NCBI GenBank assembly: GCA_002083365.1 | Contig: LVWS01000039.1 | Coordinates: 1 to 64,000, forward strand | Length of the DNA: 64,000 bases | Source: Nitrospira sp. SG-bin1 | Lineage (GTDB): Bacteria; Nitrospirota; Nitrospiria; Nitrospirales; Nitrospiraceae | Reading direction: 5' to 3' | Part shown: piece by piece, positions 35,311 through 43,585 of the stretch | Layout: each line of letters begins with the position of its first letter | Numbering within the stretch: the stretch's first letter is position 1 | Position numbers and translations under genes: made by a program | The notes under the pieces: generated by a model | Database searches by the model: none | What the model was told of the DNA's origin: nothing | The model's input: only the letters and a program-made list of their open reading frames with translations

Positions 35311-35991
35311 TCACTCTTGCAAGAGACGCCGGGCCGGGCGTAACGCCTTGTTGTCGATCGTCGTGTCGACGATGAGACGATCAAGCCCATCTTTCAAAGT
35401 CGCCGCCAATTGGTCCCGCACGTCGTCCTCATTGAACCAGAACACCGTACGACTCCGACCCCCTTCAATGGTCCGGATGGTCGTGCTCCGGTCGGAGAGA
35501 TTCCTGGCCTGAATTGTAAACCGGCTGGTGGTGTCAATCACAGAGGAAAAGACTCGGCTCTTCACGGTCGCGGAAAAATCTTGGACCTGCCCGCTGATGA
35601 CGATGTCGGCATCCGCGGCCGACCCAGCCGGGACCACACGCACATTCCACACCCGATCTCGCCACCCTCGCGTTCTCAAGCGATCGGCGAGTCGCTGCGT
35701 GATCACGTTCGCCAGGCGATCACCCGATACGTCGAACTGCGTGGTGCCTCCCCACAGATGCGTGCGCATCCCCACACGGTTCTTCTCCGTCCGTCGATCG
35801 TCAAACGGCTCGATGACGATTTTGACCGGCTCGATGTCGCTCACCTGCACCATCGGCGGCTTCTCACGCAAATCCAGATACCGCATCTCTCCTGTTCCCC
35901 TACAGCCGGCCAGCATGGTCGCCATCATGATGGCACAGCCCAGAACTCGTAATGACGATTGCTTCACAGGCTCCTCCCGGTCAAAGTTCAA
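35311..35991 (-). CDS. YajG-like lipoprotein
   Basis: This ~226-residue lipoprotein has lipobox L-A-G-C near residue 30. It then has V-K-I-V-I-E-P-F-D-D-R-R, a strand-rich region with D-I-V-I-S-G-Q-V-Q-D-F, and a C-terminal helix. This plan fits YajG/LptE-like or ABC-auxiliary lipoproteins with an alpha-beta sandwich. Its role is unknown, but it should sit in the envelope. A short N-terminal tail precedes the signal, so the real start may be a few codons later. Confidence 0.65.
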   Translation of the reverse strand: MNFDREEPVKQSSLRVLGCAIMMATMLAGCRGTGEMRYLDLREKPPMVQVSDIEPVKIVIEPFDDRRTEKNRVGMRTHLWGGTTQFDVSGDRLANVITQRLADRLRTRGWRDRVWNVRVVPAGSAADADIVISGQVQDFSATVKSRVFSSVIDTTSRFTIQARNLSDRSTTIRTIEGGRSRTVFWFNEDDVRDQLAATLKDGLDRLIVDTTIDNKALRPARRLLQE

Positions 35992-36047
35992 AAAGAGTGG
36001 CGGCCCAGTCTACCCAAGTTTGGTGTCAGAGACAATTAGGATAAAAG

Positions 36048-36671
36048 TTAGGGAGCGACGAGGGGAGCCAGTGACCGAAAGGTGTCGCATGCCAGCTGAG
36101 CCAGTTGCCCTTCTCGTATTCGCGGATCACCCAAGGGGACACAACGAACGACCTTTAAGAACGATCGTTCCGCCAGGACGGCGGCAATCTGGGCCTTGCG
36201 GTCGTGGGAGATCGGAAGCGTATACCCCTCCCCGCGCTTCCACTCCCACAACGACGGTGCGAGCGAGAGTTCGAGGTCTCGTCCTGCAAGCTGGTGGAAC
36301 CGACCGAGCAGCTGGCGCTTGTATCGTCCGATCTCCGAGCCTTCCAGCAAAAGCGCACAGGCCACATGATGTCCCCACCAGACCAACGTACGGAAGGTAA
36401 ACTTGTTCGCACCGGAGAAGTGTTTGGGACAGTCAAGGTACTGATATGGGAAGTCCTCCAGATGCTCGCCTTTGACGAGTTGATGGAGGTGCGGATCGAA
36501 ATCGGGCGGCACGATGAGCGACAAACCGGCCAGCTCATTCTGCAACGCTGGCAGCGTCGCCTCGAGCATGGCTCGTATTTTTGTCGTGACCGAGGCCTTT
36601 TTTCGAAAGAACTGCGCATCGGCGAGCAGCAGGGTTTCTTCTTCGGTCAACACAGAGGGTTGGACCGTCAT
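36048..36671 (-). CDS. Unknown protein, 207 residues
   Basis: Not recognised. A soluble protein with an N-terminal helix, a central W-W-G-H-H-V-A-C-A-L-L-L-E-G segment, and W-E-W-K-R-G-E-G-Y-T-L-P-I-S in the second half. There is no signal peptide and no metal motif beyond the paired His. It lies between a lipoprotein gene and two zinc-finger genes, all minus strand, with no overlap to suggest coupling. Confidence 0.5.
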   Translation of the reverse strand: MTVQPSVLTEEETLLLADAQFFRKKASVTTKIRAMLEATLPALQNELAGLSLIVPPDFDPHLHQLVKGEHLEDFPYQYLDCPKHFSGANKFTFRTLVWWGHHVACALLLEGSEIGRYKRQLLGRFHQLAGRDLELSLAPSLWEWKRGEGYTLPISHDRKAQIAAVLAERSFLKVVRCVPLGDPRIREGQLAQLACDTFRSLAPLVAP

Positions 36672-36716
36672 GATAGAGAAGAAGAAAGAACCATTCGTCG
36701 CGGCCAGACGCGTTGG

Positions 36717-37088
36717 CTATTTGTGCCGTGTTTCAAATGCCGAGACGATCAGTTCGTACTGCCGTCGACAGTCGATACAGCGCAACCGCACCACGTCCTG
36801 AAACACATCCATCTCCCGAAGCGCGAGAGACGCCTGATGCGTCGAGACACACGCCTTCAGAAACTCCCAGCCAGACGTCTCTTCTCGCGGCGCGTCTTCT
36901 CCGGCCATTTGCTGAGCCGAGGATCCTTTCGACGTGATCGTGGCAACCGTCAGATAGTGAGCCGATTTACAAGAACTGCAAGAAAGCACGACCGAGTTCT
37001 CATCCGTCATTCGCTTGACGGTCACACACAGAGGGTGAACCGACCAACACTGCTGAAGAAACGCCCCGCTGCGAATGACTTGCGCCAT
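36717..37088 (-). CDS. Small protein with paired CxxC knuckles
   Basis: This 123-residue protein has C37-x2-C40 and C104-x2-C107, enough to form one zinc ribbon across a ~60-residue insert. The middle is polar and probably flexible. Function is unknown. It is one of three small Cys-rich proteins within 6 kb (with those at 31160 and 37184), all without a known partner. Confidence 0.5.
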   Translation of the reverse strand: MAQVIRSGAFLQQCWSVHPLCVTVKRMTDENSVVLSCSSCKSAHYLTVATITSKGSSAQQMAGEDAPREETSGWEFLKACVSTHQASLALREMDVFQDVVRLRCIDCRRQYELIVSAFETRHK

Positions 37089-37183
37089 GATCGTCTCAAT
37101 GGACGGTAAGGTAGTTGGAACCTCTCACCAATGTTCAGCCGACCGCGTGTGAGAATGACAGAGGAACAGAAGAGAACTAGCAT

Positions 37184-37474
37184 TCAGGGCATCGCTGCCA
37201 CAGGAGATCCATCCTTGTTCAGAGGACGAGGAATACTCCCCTCTTGAACCGAACGACAAGTCTTACATACCCGCGGCCGTGCTTTCAAAAAGGAGACCTT
37301 CCCACTGGCCAAACAACTGTAATGGACGAACTCGTCACAGATCGTGCACCGCGACCAGCCTCCCCTGAGCATCGTCTTGTCCCGATAGAGGTCTTCTTGG
37401 CACACTCTGCAGAGACGGGCCTCGACCCCGAGCATCATCGGCTCCCATTCCCCGCCACCTTTTCGAATGCTCAT
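37184..37474 (-). CDS. C4HC3 zinc-finger protein (RING/PHD-like)
   Basis: This 96-residue protein starts at ATG 37474; a frame from 37513 adds 13 residues. It contains C22-x2-C25, C43-x2-C46, H51-x2-C54 and C70-x2-C73. The order and spacing (C-x2-C-x17-C-x2-C-x4-H-x2-C-x15-C-x2-C) match the C4HC3 cross-brace of PHD fingers and the prokaryotic RING group. Such fingers are unusual in bacteria and usually mediate protein contacts. Function here is unknown. Confidence 0.6.
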   Translation of the reverse strand: MSIRKGGGEWEPMMLGVEARLCRVCQEDLYRDKTMLRGGWSRCTICDEFVHYSCLASGKVSFLKARPRVCKTCRSVQEGSIPRPLNKDGSPVAAMP

Positions 37475-37527
37475 AAGAGCAGGAGTATAGCGGGGCGACC
37501 GGCGGAAAAACAAGCGAAGATGAGACG

Positions 37528-37826
37528 CTACTTAGACTTGCCGTGTGAAACCCAATAGCCCGGCTTTCGTTTCAGATGCATCACAGCCGCAACGAAGATA
37601 GTTTGCCTTCCACCGCGTAGATCAGGCCATATGGAAACCGCTGGAGGAGATAGCGCCGAAACCTGCCTTTCAAAATACGCCGGGTACGAGGGTGTTGTTG
37701 AATTTGATCGAAAGCCGACTCAACTGCTTTAAGGAATTCCTGTCCTAGCCCGTGGCGGGAATCTTCGTAGAATTCTGCTGCTTGACGGATTTCAAGGTTG
37801 GCTTCAGGATCGAGAAGGATGTTCAA
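37528..37826 (-). pseudogene. RelE/ParE-type toxin with a one-base frameshift
   Basis: The frame from 37826 gives a normal ParE/RelE N-terminus (A-A-E-F-Y-E-D-S-R-H-G-L-G; R-R-Y-L-L-Q-R-F-P-Y-G-L-I-Y) but ends after 81 residues. The missing family C-terminus (V-M-H-L-K-R-K-P-G-Y-W) is present downstream in another frame up to the stop at 37528. Adding one A to the AAA run at 37602-37604 (minus-strand reading) restores G-K-T-I-F-V-A-A-V-M-H. The toxin is therefore truncated and probably inactive, unless the shift is a sequencing error or is bypassed. Confidence 0.75.
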
Positions 37827-38056
37827 CGAAGAAGATCTCGACGGATCTGATTAAGAGCCCTTCGAGCACTAAGTGGCTTCGTCTTCTTGTCTTTCCAGGC
37901 CGAAAAGCGTTTCTCGGCCTCATCAACCCATGCTTGATCTACTGCGGTAAGCTGCTCCTGCGTAACTTGGACAAGCAGACGTTCTGCCAATCGTTCCCGT
38001 TCCGAAGCGGAAAGTTTTCGCGCTTGTTTTTCTATCGCCGCAGCACGTGCTGTCAT
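37823..38056 (-). CDS. Addiction-module antitoxin (PF09720-like)
   Basis: This 77-residue protein has A-R-K-L-S-A-S-E-R-E-R-L-A-E-R-L-L near the start and W-V-D-E-A-E-K-R in the middle, typical of short antitoxins paired with ParE/RelE toxins. The start has an AGGAG ribosome binding site seven bases upstream. The stop overlaps the toxin ATG (ATGA). Its partner is frameshifted, so the module is probably decaying. Confidence 0.8.
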   Translation of the reverse strand: MTARAAAIEKQARKLSASERERLAERLLVQVTQEQLTAVDQAWVDEAEKRFSAWKDKKTKPLSARRALNQIRRDLLR

Positions 38057-38215
38057 GAGATCTCCTGCTCAGTCAAAGCACAAAAATACTGTACAAGTTT
38101 CGTAGCCCATGAGCAAGTCGAGGCCGAGACCACTCCGTGACAGGGAGAAGAGGTGAACCGTACGACCTGACTCACATCGTGAATTGTGAGCGGAGGGGGC
38201 GAGAGAGTGCCCTAG

Positions 38216-38500
38216 TCAAACATCATCATCGATGCCGACCTCAGCTACGGTGAGCGCACCAACGGATGAGACAAGTGTGCTGGCCTCGTGACGCAACCGC
38301 ACTCGCGTTTCGATAATTCTACGGCATTCTTCGGCGATGCGCTTGCCCCTCTCTTTATCTCGGGGAATAGGAATCGCCAGCTCAACGACGCGCTTCCCGA
38401 TTGTATCAATGATGTCCTGTGTGAACTGCTTGGAACGGACCTGGAGCCTACTCTTCGTCCGCGTACTAACTGGATGAAGCGCGGCGCATTTTCCGCCGAT
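38216..38500 (-). pseudogene. Gene remnant, possible C-terminus of a restriction/methylase specificity region
   Basis: An open frame without a start, bounded upstream by a stop at 38501, encodes about 94 residues ending at TGA 38216-38218. It reads protein-like: F-T-Q-D-I-I-D-T-I-G-K-R, I-P-I-P-R-D-K-E-R-G-K-R-I-A-E-E, R-L-R-H-E-A. The I-P-I-P-x-D-K-E pattern and basic helix resemble the end of type I/IIG restriction specificity domains, but this is from memory and weak. Frames on either strand with start codons are less protein-like. It lies beside the damaged toxin module. Confidence 0.35.
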
Positions 38501-38501
38501 T

Positions 38502-38827
38502 CAGAGATTCCTTCAAGGCTCATAAGGCGAACGGCGATCAATCCCTCCTGAATCTATTGTCTGATGCTTCCTTCGATCTTGCTCACCTTCCTCCATCGAG
38601 AGCTTGTTGGTCTCCTACTTGCGCGCACCCACCGAGCACCAAACAAAACTTGGTCGACCCGGAGCCTATTCCAATGATCGTGGCGATGGGATAAACACCA
38701 CTCCCGAGTGCGCGGTGCGCAAGCACAGAAGCCTATGGGCCACCTTTCCCACCTCTCCCGTTTGACTCATCCTCAATCGTTTGTTACTCTCCGCGCGAGT
38801 TGAACAGTCCTTAGAAAGACGAGCTTC
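38502..38827. other. Intergenic region upstream of the prenyl synthase gene
   Basis: No gene is supported here. It presumably carries the promoter of the isoprenoid genes that follow; no clear -35/-10 pair was picked out. Confidence 0.35.
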
Positions 38828-39718
38828 ATGAACATCGCGGGATATCTCGAACAGAAGCGGATCGACGTCGATCGGTTTCTCGATCTCATCGCCCCTCCGT
38901 CCGTCACCCAGCCGACGACGCTGCATGAGAGCCTACGCTATAGCCTCATGGCGGGAGGGAAACGGGTGCGGCCGATTCTGGCGATTGCGGCCGCTGAAGC
39001 GTTGGGCCAGACCCCGCCTGGCCTCATGGCCGTCGCCTGTTCGCTGGAACTCATCCACACCTATTCATTGATTCATGATGATTTGCCGTCGATGGACAAC
39101 GACGACTTTCGCCGTGGGAAGCCGACGAACCATAGAGTGTATGGTGAAGCCATGGCCATCCTCGCGGGCGACGCGCTGCTCACGATGGCGTTCGACGTGG
39201 TCAGCAGACCGGATCTGATGAAGGGCTGTGATCCGGTACGGCAAGTCCGCATCATTCAAGAATTGGCCTTCGGCTCCGGCAACATGGGGATGGTGGGCGG
39301 CCAGGTGTTCGATATCCAGGCTGAGAATAAGGACATCGACCTCCCCACCCTTCAGAACATTCATAGGCACAAGACCGGCATGCTCATTCGCGCCGCGGTT
39401 CGCATGGGGGCTATTGCCGCCGGGGCAAATGACCGTCAGCTCGACGACATGACCGGCTATGCCGAGGACATCGGGTTGGCGTTTCAGATCGCCGATGACG
39501 TATTGAACGTAACCGGCACGCGCGAAGAACTGGGAAAGAATCCCAATACGGACGCCGAACGGGGGAAGAAAACCTATCCGACGTTCTACGGTGTGGACGG
39601 AGCCAAGAAACTGGCCGATGATTGTGTGGCCCGCGCCATCAGCGGACTCTCATCGTTTGGTCCTTCTGCCGAGCCCTTGCGCGAGATCGCGCGGTACATC
39701 ACAAGCCGCAAGAACTGA
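38828..39718 (+). CDS. ispA: Short-chain polyprenyl diphosphate synthase (farnesyl/geranylgeranyl type)
   Basis: This 296-residue enzyme has the first Asp-rich motif D-D-L-P-S-M-D near residue 84, G-G-K-R-V-R-P near 43, and the second Asp motif D-D-V-L-N-V near 225. It condenses isopentenyl diphosphate with allylic diphosphates to make C15 or C20 precursors. The insertion inside the first motif (D-D-x4-D) is typical of bacterial farnesyl synthases. Downstream hpnA and a cruF-like gene suggest that the product feeds hopanoids and carotenoids. Confidence 0.88.
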   Translation: MNIAGYLEQKRIDVDRFLDLIAPPSVTQPTTLHESLRYSLMAGGKRVRPILAIAAAEALGQTPPGLMAVACSLELIHTYSLIHDDLPSMDNDDFRRGKPTNHRVYGEAMAILAGDALLTMAFDVVSRPDLMKGCDPVRQVRIIQELAFGSGNMGMVGGQVFDIQAENKDIDLPTLQNIHRHKTGMLIRAAVRMGAIAAGANDRQLDDMTGYAEDIGLAFQIADDVLNVTGTREELGKNPNTDAERGKKTYPTFYGVDGAKKLADDCVARAISGLSSFGPSAEPLREIARYITSRKN

Positions 39719-39739
39719 CGTCGTTCGTGAGGCGTATCT

Positions 39740-39796
39740 CGTGAAACGCAAACCCGTACAACCGCATTTCACGCGCTTCGCGCTTCGCGTTTCACG
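39740..39796. repeat. Inverted repeat between prenyl synthase and hpnA
   Basis: CGTGAAACGC at 39740-39749 is matched by GCGTTTCACG at 39787-39796, a perfect 10-bp inverted pair. The space between is itself rich in TTTCACGCG-like and CGCTTCGCG words. It could be a dispersed palindromic element or an intra-operon stem-loop. Confidence 0.5.
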
Positions 39797-39811
39797 CGTC
39801 ACGTCTTCGTC

Positions 39812-40795
39812 ATGAAAGCCCTTGTCACCGGCGCAACCGGCTTTGTCGGCGCCGCCGTCGTTCGTGCCCTGCTCAAGACCGGTATCGATGTCCGGGTGAT
39901 TACCCGCCCCGGGAGCGATTCGACCCATCTGCGGGCGTTGACCATCGAACAGGTCCCCGGTGATCTCCGCGATAAGGAATCCCTTCGGGCAGCCCTCACT
40001 GGTTGCCGCCACCTTTACCACGTCGCCGCTCACTATGCCCTGTGGGCCAAGGATCCCTCGATTTTCTATGACAGCAATGTGGTCGGCACCAGGAATCTGT
40101 TGGAAGCCGCGCGTGACGTCGGTGTCGAGCGCACGGTCTATTGCAGCACCATCGGCGCGATCGGTTTGCCGCCGGGCGGTGGACTCGGGACGGAAGAGAC
40201 GCCGGTGTCGCTCGAACAAATGGCCGGCCACTATAAGCGCTCGAAGTATCTCGCCGAGCAGGAAGTGCACAAGCTGGCCAAGGAAGGATTACCCGTCGTC
40301 ATCGTGAACCCCAGCGCGCCGGTGGGTGAAGGCGATGTGAAACCGACGCCGACCGGGCAGATCATCGTCGATTTCATGAAGGGGCGAATGCCGGCCTATA
40401 TTGAAACCGGCATGAACATCATCGATGTCGAGGACGTGGCCACCGGCCATCTGCTCGCGATGGAGAAAGGCCGACAGGGCGAGCGGTATATCCTCGGCTC
40501 AAAAAATCTGTTGCTTCGAGAAGTATTTGAGATCCTCAGCCGATTGACCGGGATCAAGGCCCCGTCCTTGAAACTCCCCAGGGGCGCCGTGCTTCCGCTC
40601 GCCTACCTCAATCACTGGTTTGCCAACTTGACCGGTTACCCGCCTCGTATTCCGCTGGAGGGGGTGAAGATGGCCAAGTACAAGATGCACTACGATTGCA
40701 GCAAGGCGGTCCGGGAACTGGGCCTCCCACAAAATCCTCCGGAAGTCGCGCTGGGAAAGGCGGTACGGTGGTTTAAGTCCCACGGCTACGCATAA
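39812..40795 (+). CDS. hpnA: Hopanoid-associated sugar epimerase HpnA
   Basis: This 327-residue extended short-chain dehydrogenase has the NAD(P) motif T-G-A-T-G-F-V-G at residues 6-13 and catalytic Y-K-R-S-K near 145. The H-V-A-A-H-Y-A-L-W and G-T-R-N-L-L-E-A-A blocks are typical of HpnA. The family acts on sugars of extended hopanoid head groups; the exact reaction is not established. It lies in the same direction between the prenyl synthase and carotenoid genes. Confidence 0.85.
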   Translation: MKALVTGATGFVGAAVVRALLKTGIDVRVITRPGSDSTHLRALTIEQVPGDLRDKESLRAALTGCRHLYHVAAHYALWAKDPSIFYDSNVVGTRNLLEAARDVGVERTVYCSTIGAIGLPPGGGLGTEETPVSLEQMAGHYKRSKYLAEQEVHKLAKEGLPVVIVNPSAPVGEGDVKPTPTGQIIVDFMKGRMPAYIETGMNIIDVEDVATGHLLAMEKGRQGERYILGSKNLLLREVFEILSRLTGIKAPSLKLPRGAVLPLAYLNHWFANLTGYPPRIPLEGVKMAKYKMHYDCSKAVRELGLPQNPPEVALGKAVRWFKSHGYA

Positions 40796-40826
40796 CCGTG
40801 AATCCCGAAGTCAGTTGTGAATGATG

Positions 40827-40869
40827 AGTTTTGAGTGCTTCGTTTTTCGGCAACTCGACACTGAAAACT
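40827..40869. repeat. Imperfect inverted repeat between hpnA and the cruF-like gene
   Basis: AGTTTTGAGTG (40827-40837) pairs with CACTGAAAACT (40859-40869) with one mismatch. Related words (GTTGTGA, CACAACTC) flank both arms. It is similar in style to the element between the two upstream genes, suggesting a small repeat family in this operon. Confidence 0.4.
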
Positions 40870-40885
40870 CACAACTCAACACTCG

Positions 40886-41683
40886 ATGGATGTCTTCGAT
40901 CTTTTCATCAAAACACTCGTACTTCGTCCGTACGTCTTTATTTTTCTCGCCGCATTTCTTTTCTCCGCCGTCGAACTGATCGGTTGGCCGCGAACCTGGC
41001 GCTTCTGGCTGATCAGCTGGGCCACAGCGTTCGTCTGCGAGTTTTCGTCGACCAGGACCGGCATTCCTTTCGGTTGGTACTTCTACAACGGCTCCACAGT
41101 CGGGCAGGAACTGTACTTTTCGAACGTGCCGTTCATGGATTCCATCTCGTTCAGCTTTCTCCTGTATGCCTCGTATTGCGTCGCGCTTGGACTGCTGCTG
41201 CCGCTCGAATGTCCTCTGGAGATCAAGTCCCCTTTGCCAAGGCAATTACGTTTCGATCCTGAGGCCCGCACGAGTTGGACTGTCTACGGGTTGGCCGCGT
41301 TTCTCTTTGCGTTTATCGACATGGTCATCGATCCGGTGGCCTTACGCGGCGACCGTTGGTTCTTGGGCAAGATCTATTTCTATCCCGACCCGGGTTGGCA
41401 TTTCGGCGTCCCGTTCACGAACTATGTCGGATGGGCGATCGTCGGGTTGATATCGCTGGCCATGTACTTTCCCTTGGATCGACGGCTTCCTTCACCTTCA
41501 CCATCGCGGTGGAACACTCAGCGGCTCTCTCTCGGCATCGGTTTGTACTACGGGGTCTTGGCTTTCAATCTCGGCATGACGTTTTGGATCGGCGAAACGA
41601 TCATGGGCCTGAGCGGCCTGCTCATGCATCTACCCGTCCTCGTTCTCCTGATCGCTCGCCTTTCTGGTGTTCGACGACCCTAG
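40886..41683 (+). CDS. CruF-like carotenoid biosynthesis membrane protein
   Basis: This 265-residue protein has seven or so hydrophobic helices and the family features E-F-x-S-T-R-T-G-I-P-F-G-W-Y near residue 52, F-I-D-M-V-I-D-P-V-A near 150, and G-V-P-F-T-N-Y-V-G-W near 172. These are typical of the carotenoid hydratase group (CruF/C50 hydratase, DUF422). It would hydrate a psi-end group of an acyclic carotenoid in the membrane. It is third in the isoprenoid run. Confidence 0.8.
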   Translation: MDVFDLFIKTLVLRPYVFIFLAAFLFSAVELIGWPRTWRFWLISWATAFVCEFSSTRTGIPFGWYFYNGSTVGQELYFSNVPFMDSISFSFLLYASYCVALGLLLPLECPLEIKSPLPRQLRFDPEARTSWTVYGLAAFLFAFIDMVIDPVALRGDRWFLGKIYFYPDPGWHFGVPFTNYVGWAIVGLISLAMYFPLDRRLPSPSPSRWNTQRLSLGIGLYYGVLAFNLGMTFWIGETIMGLSGLLMHLPVLVLLIARLSGVRRP

Positions 41684-41831
41684 CCCGCCCTACAACGATG
41701 AGGTGACATCCACGCTGAAGAATTTGTATAGTGAGAGATAGGTTCGTCGTGGTCAGTTTGGACCACATACAGTGGTGAAATCCTGATGCCCAGGACAGTC
41801 ATACTTAACGGGCAGATCCGTTAGAACTCTT

Positions 41832-42179
41832 ATGGCAAAGAATGGCCTACGGTTCACGACAACCGGCCTGTTTCTGCTCACGGTGTTGTGGCTTTGCTCG
41901 ATGGCGTCAGCCAAGGATCAGGAACCTTTTCATGTACTCGGCACCGTCACGTCGATCGACGCGAAGCATATTGAAGTGAAAACCGCCAAAGGGTCGGTCG
42001 TCTCGCTCCTACTGACCAAGCAGGTGAAGTATAAAAACAAAGGCAACCCGAAATCGCTCGACCCGCCCGCTGTGGGAGATCGCGTCATCATTGAAGCGTC
42101 CAAAGATGAGAAGAACAAGAAGGTCATCGCGACCGTCGTGCATTATTCCGCGATGAGAAACGCTCCACCCTCTCGATAA
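41832..42179 (+). CDS. Small secreted protein (OB-like fold)
   Basis: This 115-residue protein has a signal peptide ending S-M-A-S-A. The mature part has V-L-G-T-V-T-S-I-D-A-K-H-I-E-V-K-T near its start and V-G-D-R-V-I-I-E-A later, resembling DUF5666-like or other small OB-type beta-barrel periplasmic proteins. Function is unknown. It is followed three bases later by the holin-family gene, so the two are probably co-transcribed. Confidence 0.65.
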   Translation: MAKNGLRFTTTGLFLLTVLWLCSMASAKDQEPFHVLGTVTSIDAKHIEVKTAKGSVVSLLLTKQVKYKNKGNPKSLDPPAVGDRVIIEASKDEKNKKVIATVVHYSAMRNAPPSR

Positions 42180-42182
42180 ACG

Positions 42183-42641
42183 ATGCCGACCATTCGTTTT
42201 GCACGGGCCGTCCATGAATCACCCTTTCACGGGGGGGTGCGTCACGCCCTGATGCGGGTGTTCATCACAGGGATCGCTGTGTTCCTGGCGATTGCGGTCG
42301 TTCCGGGGCTGGAAGCGAACAGTTTCAGCGCCGGTATCGCGGCGGTCTTGGTCCTGACATTCTTAAATGTGGTCCTCCGTCCCATCCTCTTTCTGCTCAC
42401 CTTGCCATTGATTGTCTTCACGCTCGGACTCTTTCTTGTGGTGCTGAACGCGCTGTTGCTCGAATTGACGGCCTTTCTCGTAAAAGGGTTCACCGTTTCA
42501 GGCTTCTGGTCTTCCGTCGGTGGGGCGTTGATCATCAGCCTGGTCACGACTATTCTGAACAGCTGGATCATCGACAGCCGCCCTCTTCCGGACATTCCAG
42601 ACGAACCGCGGCGTCCACCCAAAATCATTAATCCGGATTGA
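42183..42641 (+). CDS. Phage-holin-4-like small membrane protein
   Basis: This ~152-residue protein has four hydrophobic helices (residues ~28-45, 50-68, 72-95, 108-128) and the family block L-N-V-V-L-R-P-I-L-F-L-L-T-L-P-L of PF04020. Despite the name, chromosomal members are not lysis proteins; their role is unknown. The real start may be the ATG at 42252, just before the first helix; the upstream 23 residues are polar. Confidence 0.75.
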   Translation: MPTIRFARAVHESPFHGGVRHALMRVFITGIAVFLAIAVVPGLEANSFSAGIAAVLVLTFLNVVLRPILFLLTLPLIVFTLGLFLVVLNALLLELTAFLVKGFTVSGFWSSVGGALIISLVTTILNSWIIDSRPLPDIPDEPRRPPKIINPD

Positions 42642-42710
42642 TTCCCGAGGACATTCCGTTCAAGCTGACCTGCTACTGGCTGGTTGCGGCGTTTTGCTTT
42701 CGCCCGTTGC

Positions 42711-42739
42711 GGCACGCCGATCCGGATCACCGGCGTGCC
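42711..42739. repeat. Palindrome copy A (pair with 45856-45884)
   Basis: GGCACGCCG (42711-42719), an 11-base loop, and CGGCGTGCC (42731-42739) form a perfect 9-bp stem; TTGC/GCAA outside can extend it past a 2-base bulge. It lies 60 bases beyond the 3' end of the minus-strand small membrane protein gene at 42799. The second copy keeps stem length and loop length but changes one base pair on both sides, so pairing is conserved. Confidence 0.7.
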
Positions 42740-42798
42740 ATGCAAGAGCGGAGACCAAGGTCTGACCTCTCCTTCACATCCTCTTGACGCTCACAGCC

Positions 42799-42945
42799 TC
42801 ACTCGGTCCGTTTCTCGTGAAAAACGCCATCCGGATAATTTTCCTCACGACTCGTTCTGCCTATATGATACAGGAACATCACCAGCATCATGATCGAAAC
42901 GTTCAACGACACCCAGATTGTCATCATCGCCATATCTCCAAACAT
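42799..42945 (-). CDS. 48-residue membrane protein, paralogue A
   Basis: This short frame starts at ATG 42945 and ends with TGA at 42799. It encodes M-F-G-D-M-A, one hydrophobic helix (residues ~7-27), then a charged tail with R-E-E-N. A GGAAGG ribosome binding site lies seven bases upstream. A longer frame through to 43344 is open, but its added N-terminus is not protein-like. It matches the protein at 45937-46092 at 22 of 48 positions, which supports it as a real gene. Function is unknown; its size and single helix fit regulatory or toxin-like small membrane proteins. Confidence 0.72.
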   Translation of the reverse strand: MFGDMAMMTIWVSLNVSIMMLVMFLYHIGRTSREENYPDGVFHEKRTE

Positions 42946-43585
42946 ATTGTGCCTTCCTTTCCTGTATATGCTCATAAATGATTGCATTCTTTTAAGAGTC
43001 GGAGGCGCCGCCGATCTTACCGTTGTCACTTCTATCCATACAGCAACTTGCGTGCCTGCGGACATTTCTCCCGTTATTGATGACGACCGTTTATAAGTGG
43101 GGGAAAAAGTTAAACAGTACGATCGAAAAAACGCGATCGGCATTGGCTGGACTCGCTCGGATTCACGGGAGTGAATCCGATGGGTACCGCCGCCGTATCG
43201 GTTTCGATTCACTCGACGGGTCCAAGCGAAGATCGGTGCAGACATGGCCGCGCCCACTTGGATGGTATGGTTGTATCGCCCTGGATCGTAGGATCCATAG
43301 ACCTCGTTGCCGAGGCACCTCGCCGACTGCGCAATAAGGCACATCCTGTTTCATAGTGGAACGGTTGCGAATGAGGGGTACTGCGTAGGACGGAACCTTC
43401 GCTTGTACACCTTGGCGCAACGTGGCGCCTCTTCTCTTCACTCACCAAGAGACGCGTGCAGGAAGCAAAGCGTTTGATACTGCGCATGATCTCATCTTTT
43501 CGGCAAATACGCCGTGCCATCGCAGAAAGCGGTATGCACATTGCTTCATGAAACGATCGCCATTCTCAAACACACAGGAGGTTAC
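42946..43585. other. Long intergenic region upstream of the protease
   Basis: About 640 bases hold no supported gene; overlapping ORFs on both strands lack protein-like composition, ribosome binding sites or family motifs. Promoters of the divergent small membrane protein and protease genes should be here. The protease start is marked by AGGAGGT at its right edge. Confidence 0.4.

Noticed and set aside
38245..38551. Overlapping 98-residue minus and 87-residue plus ORFs
   Set aside because: Neither is protein-like; the start-less third frame is, so only a remnant is reported.
42799..43344. 181-residue minus-strand frame ending at 42799
   Set aside because: Only the last 48 residues match the paralogue at 45937 and have a ribosome binding site just upstream; the first 133 look non-coding.
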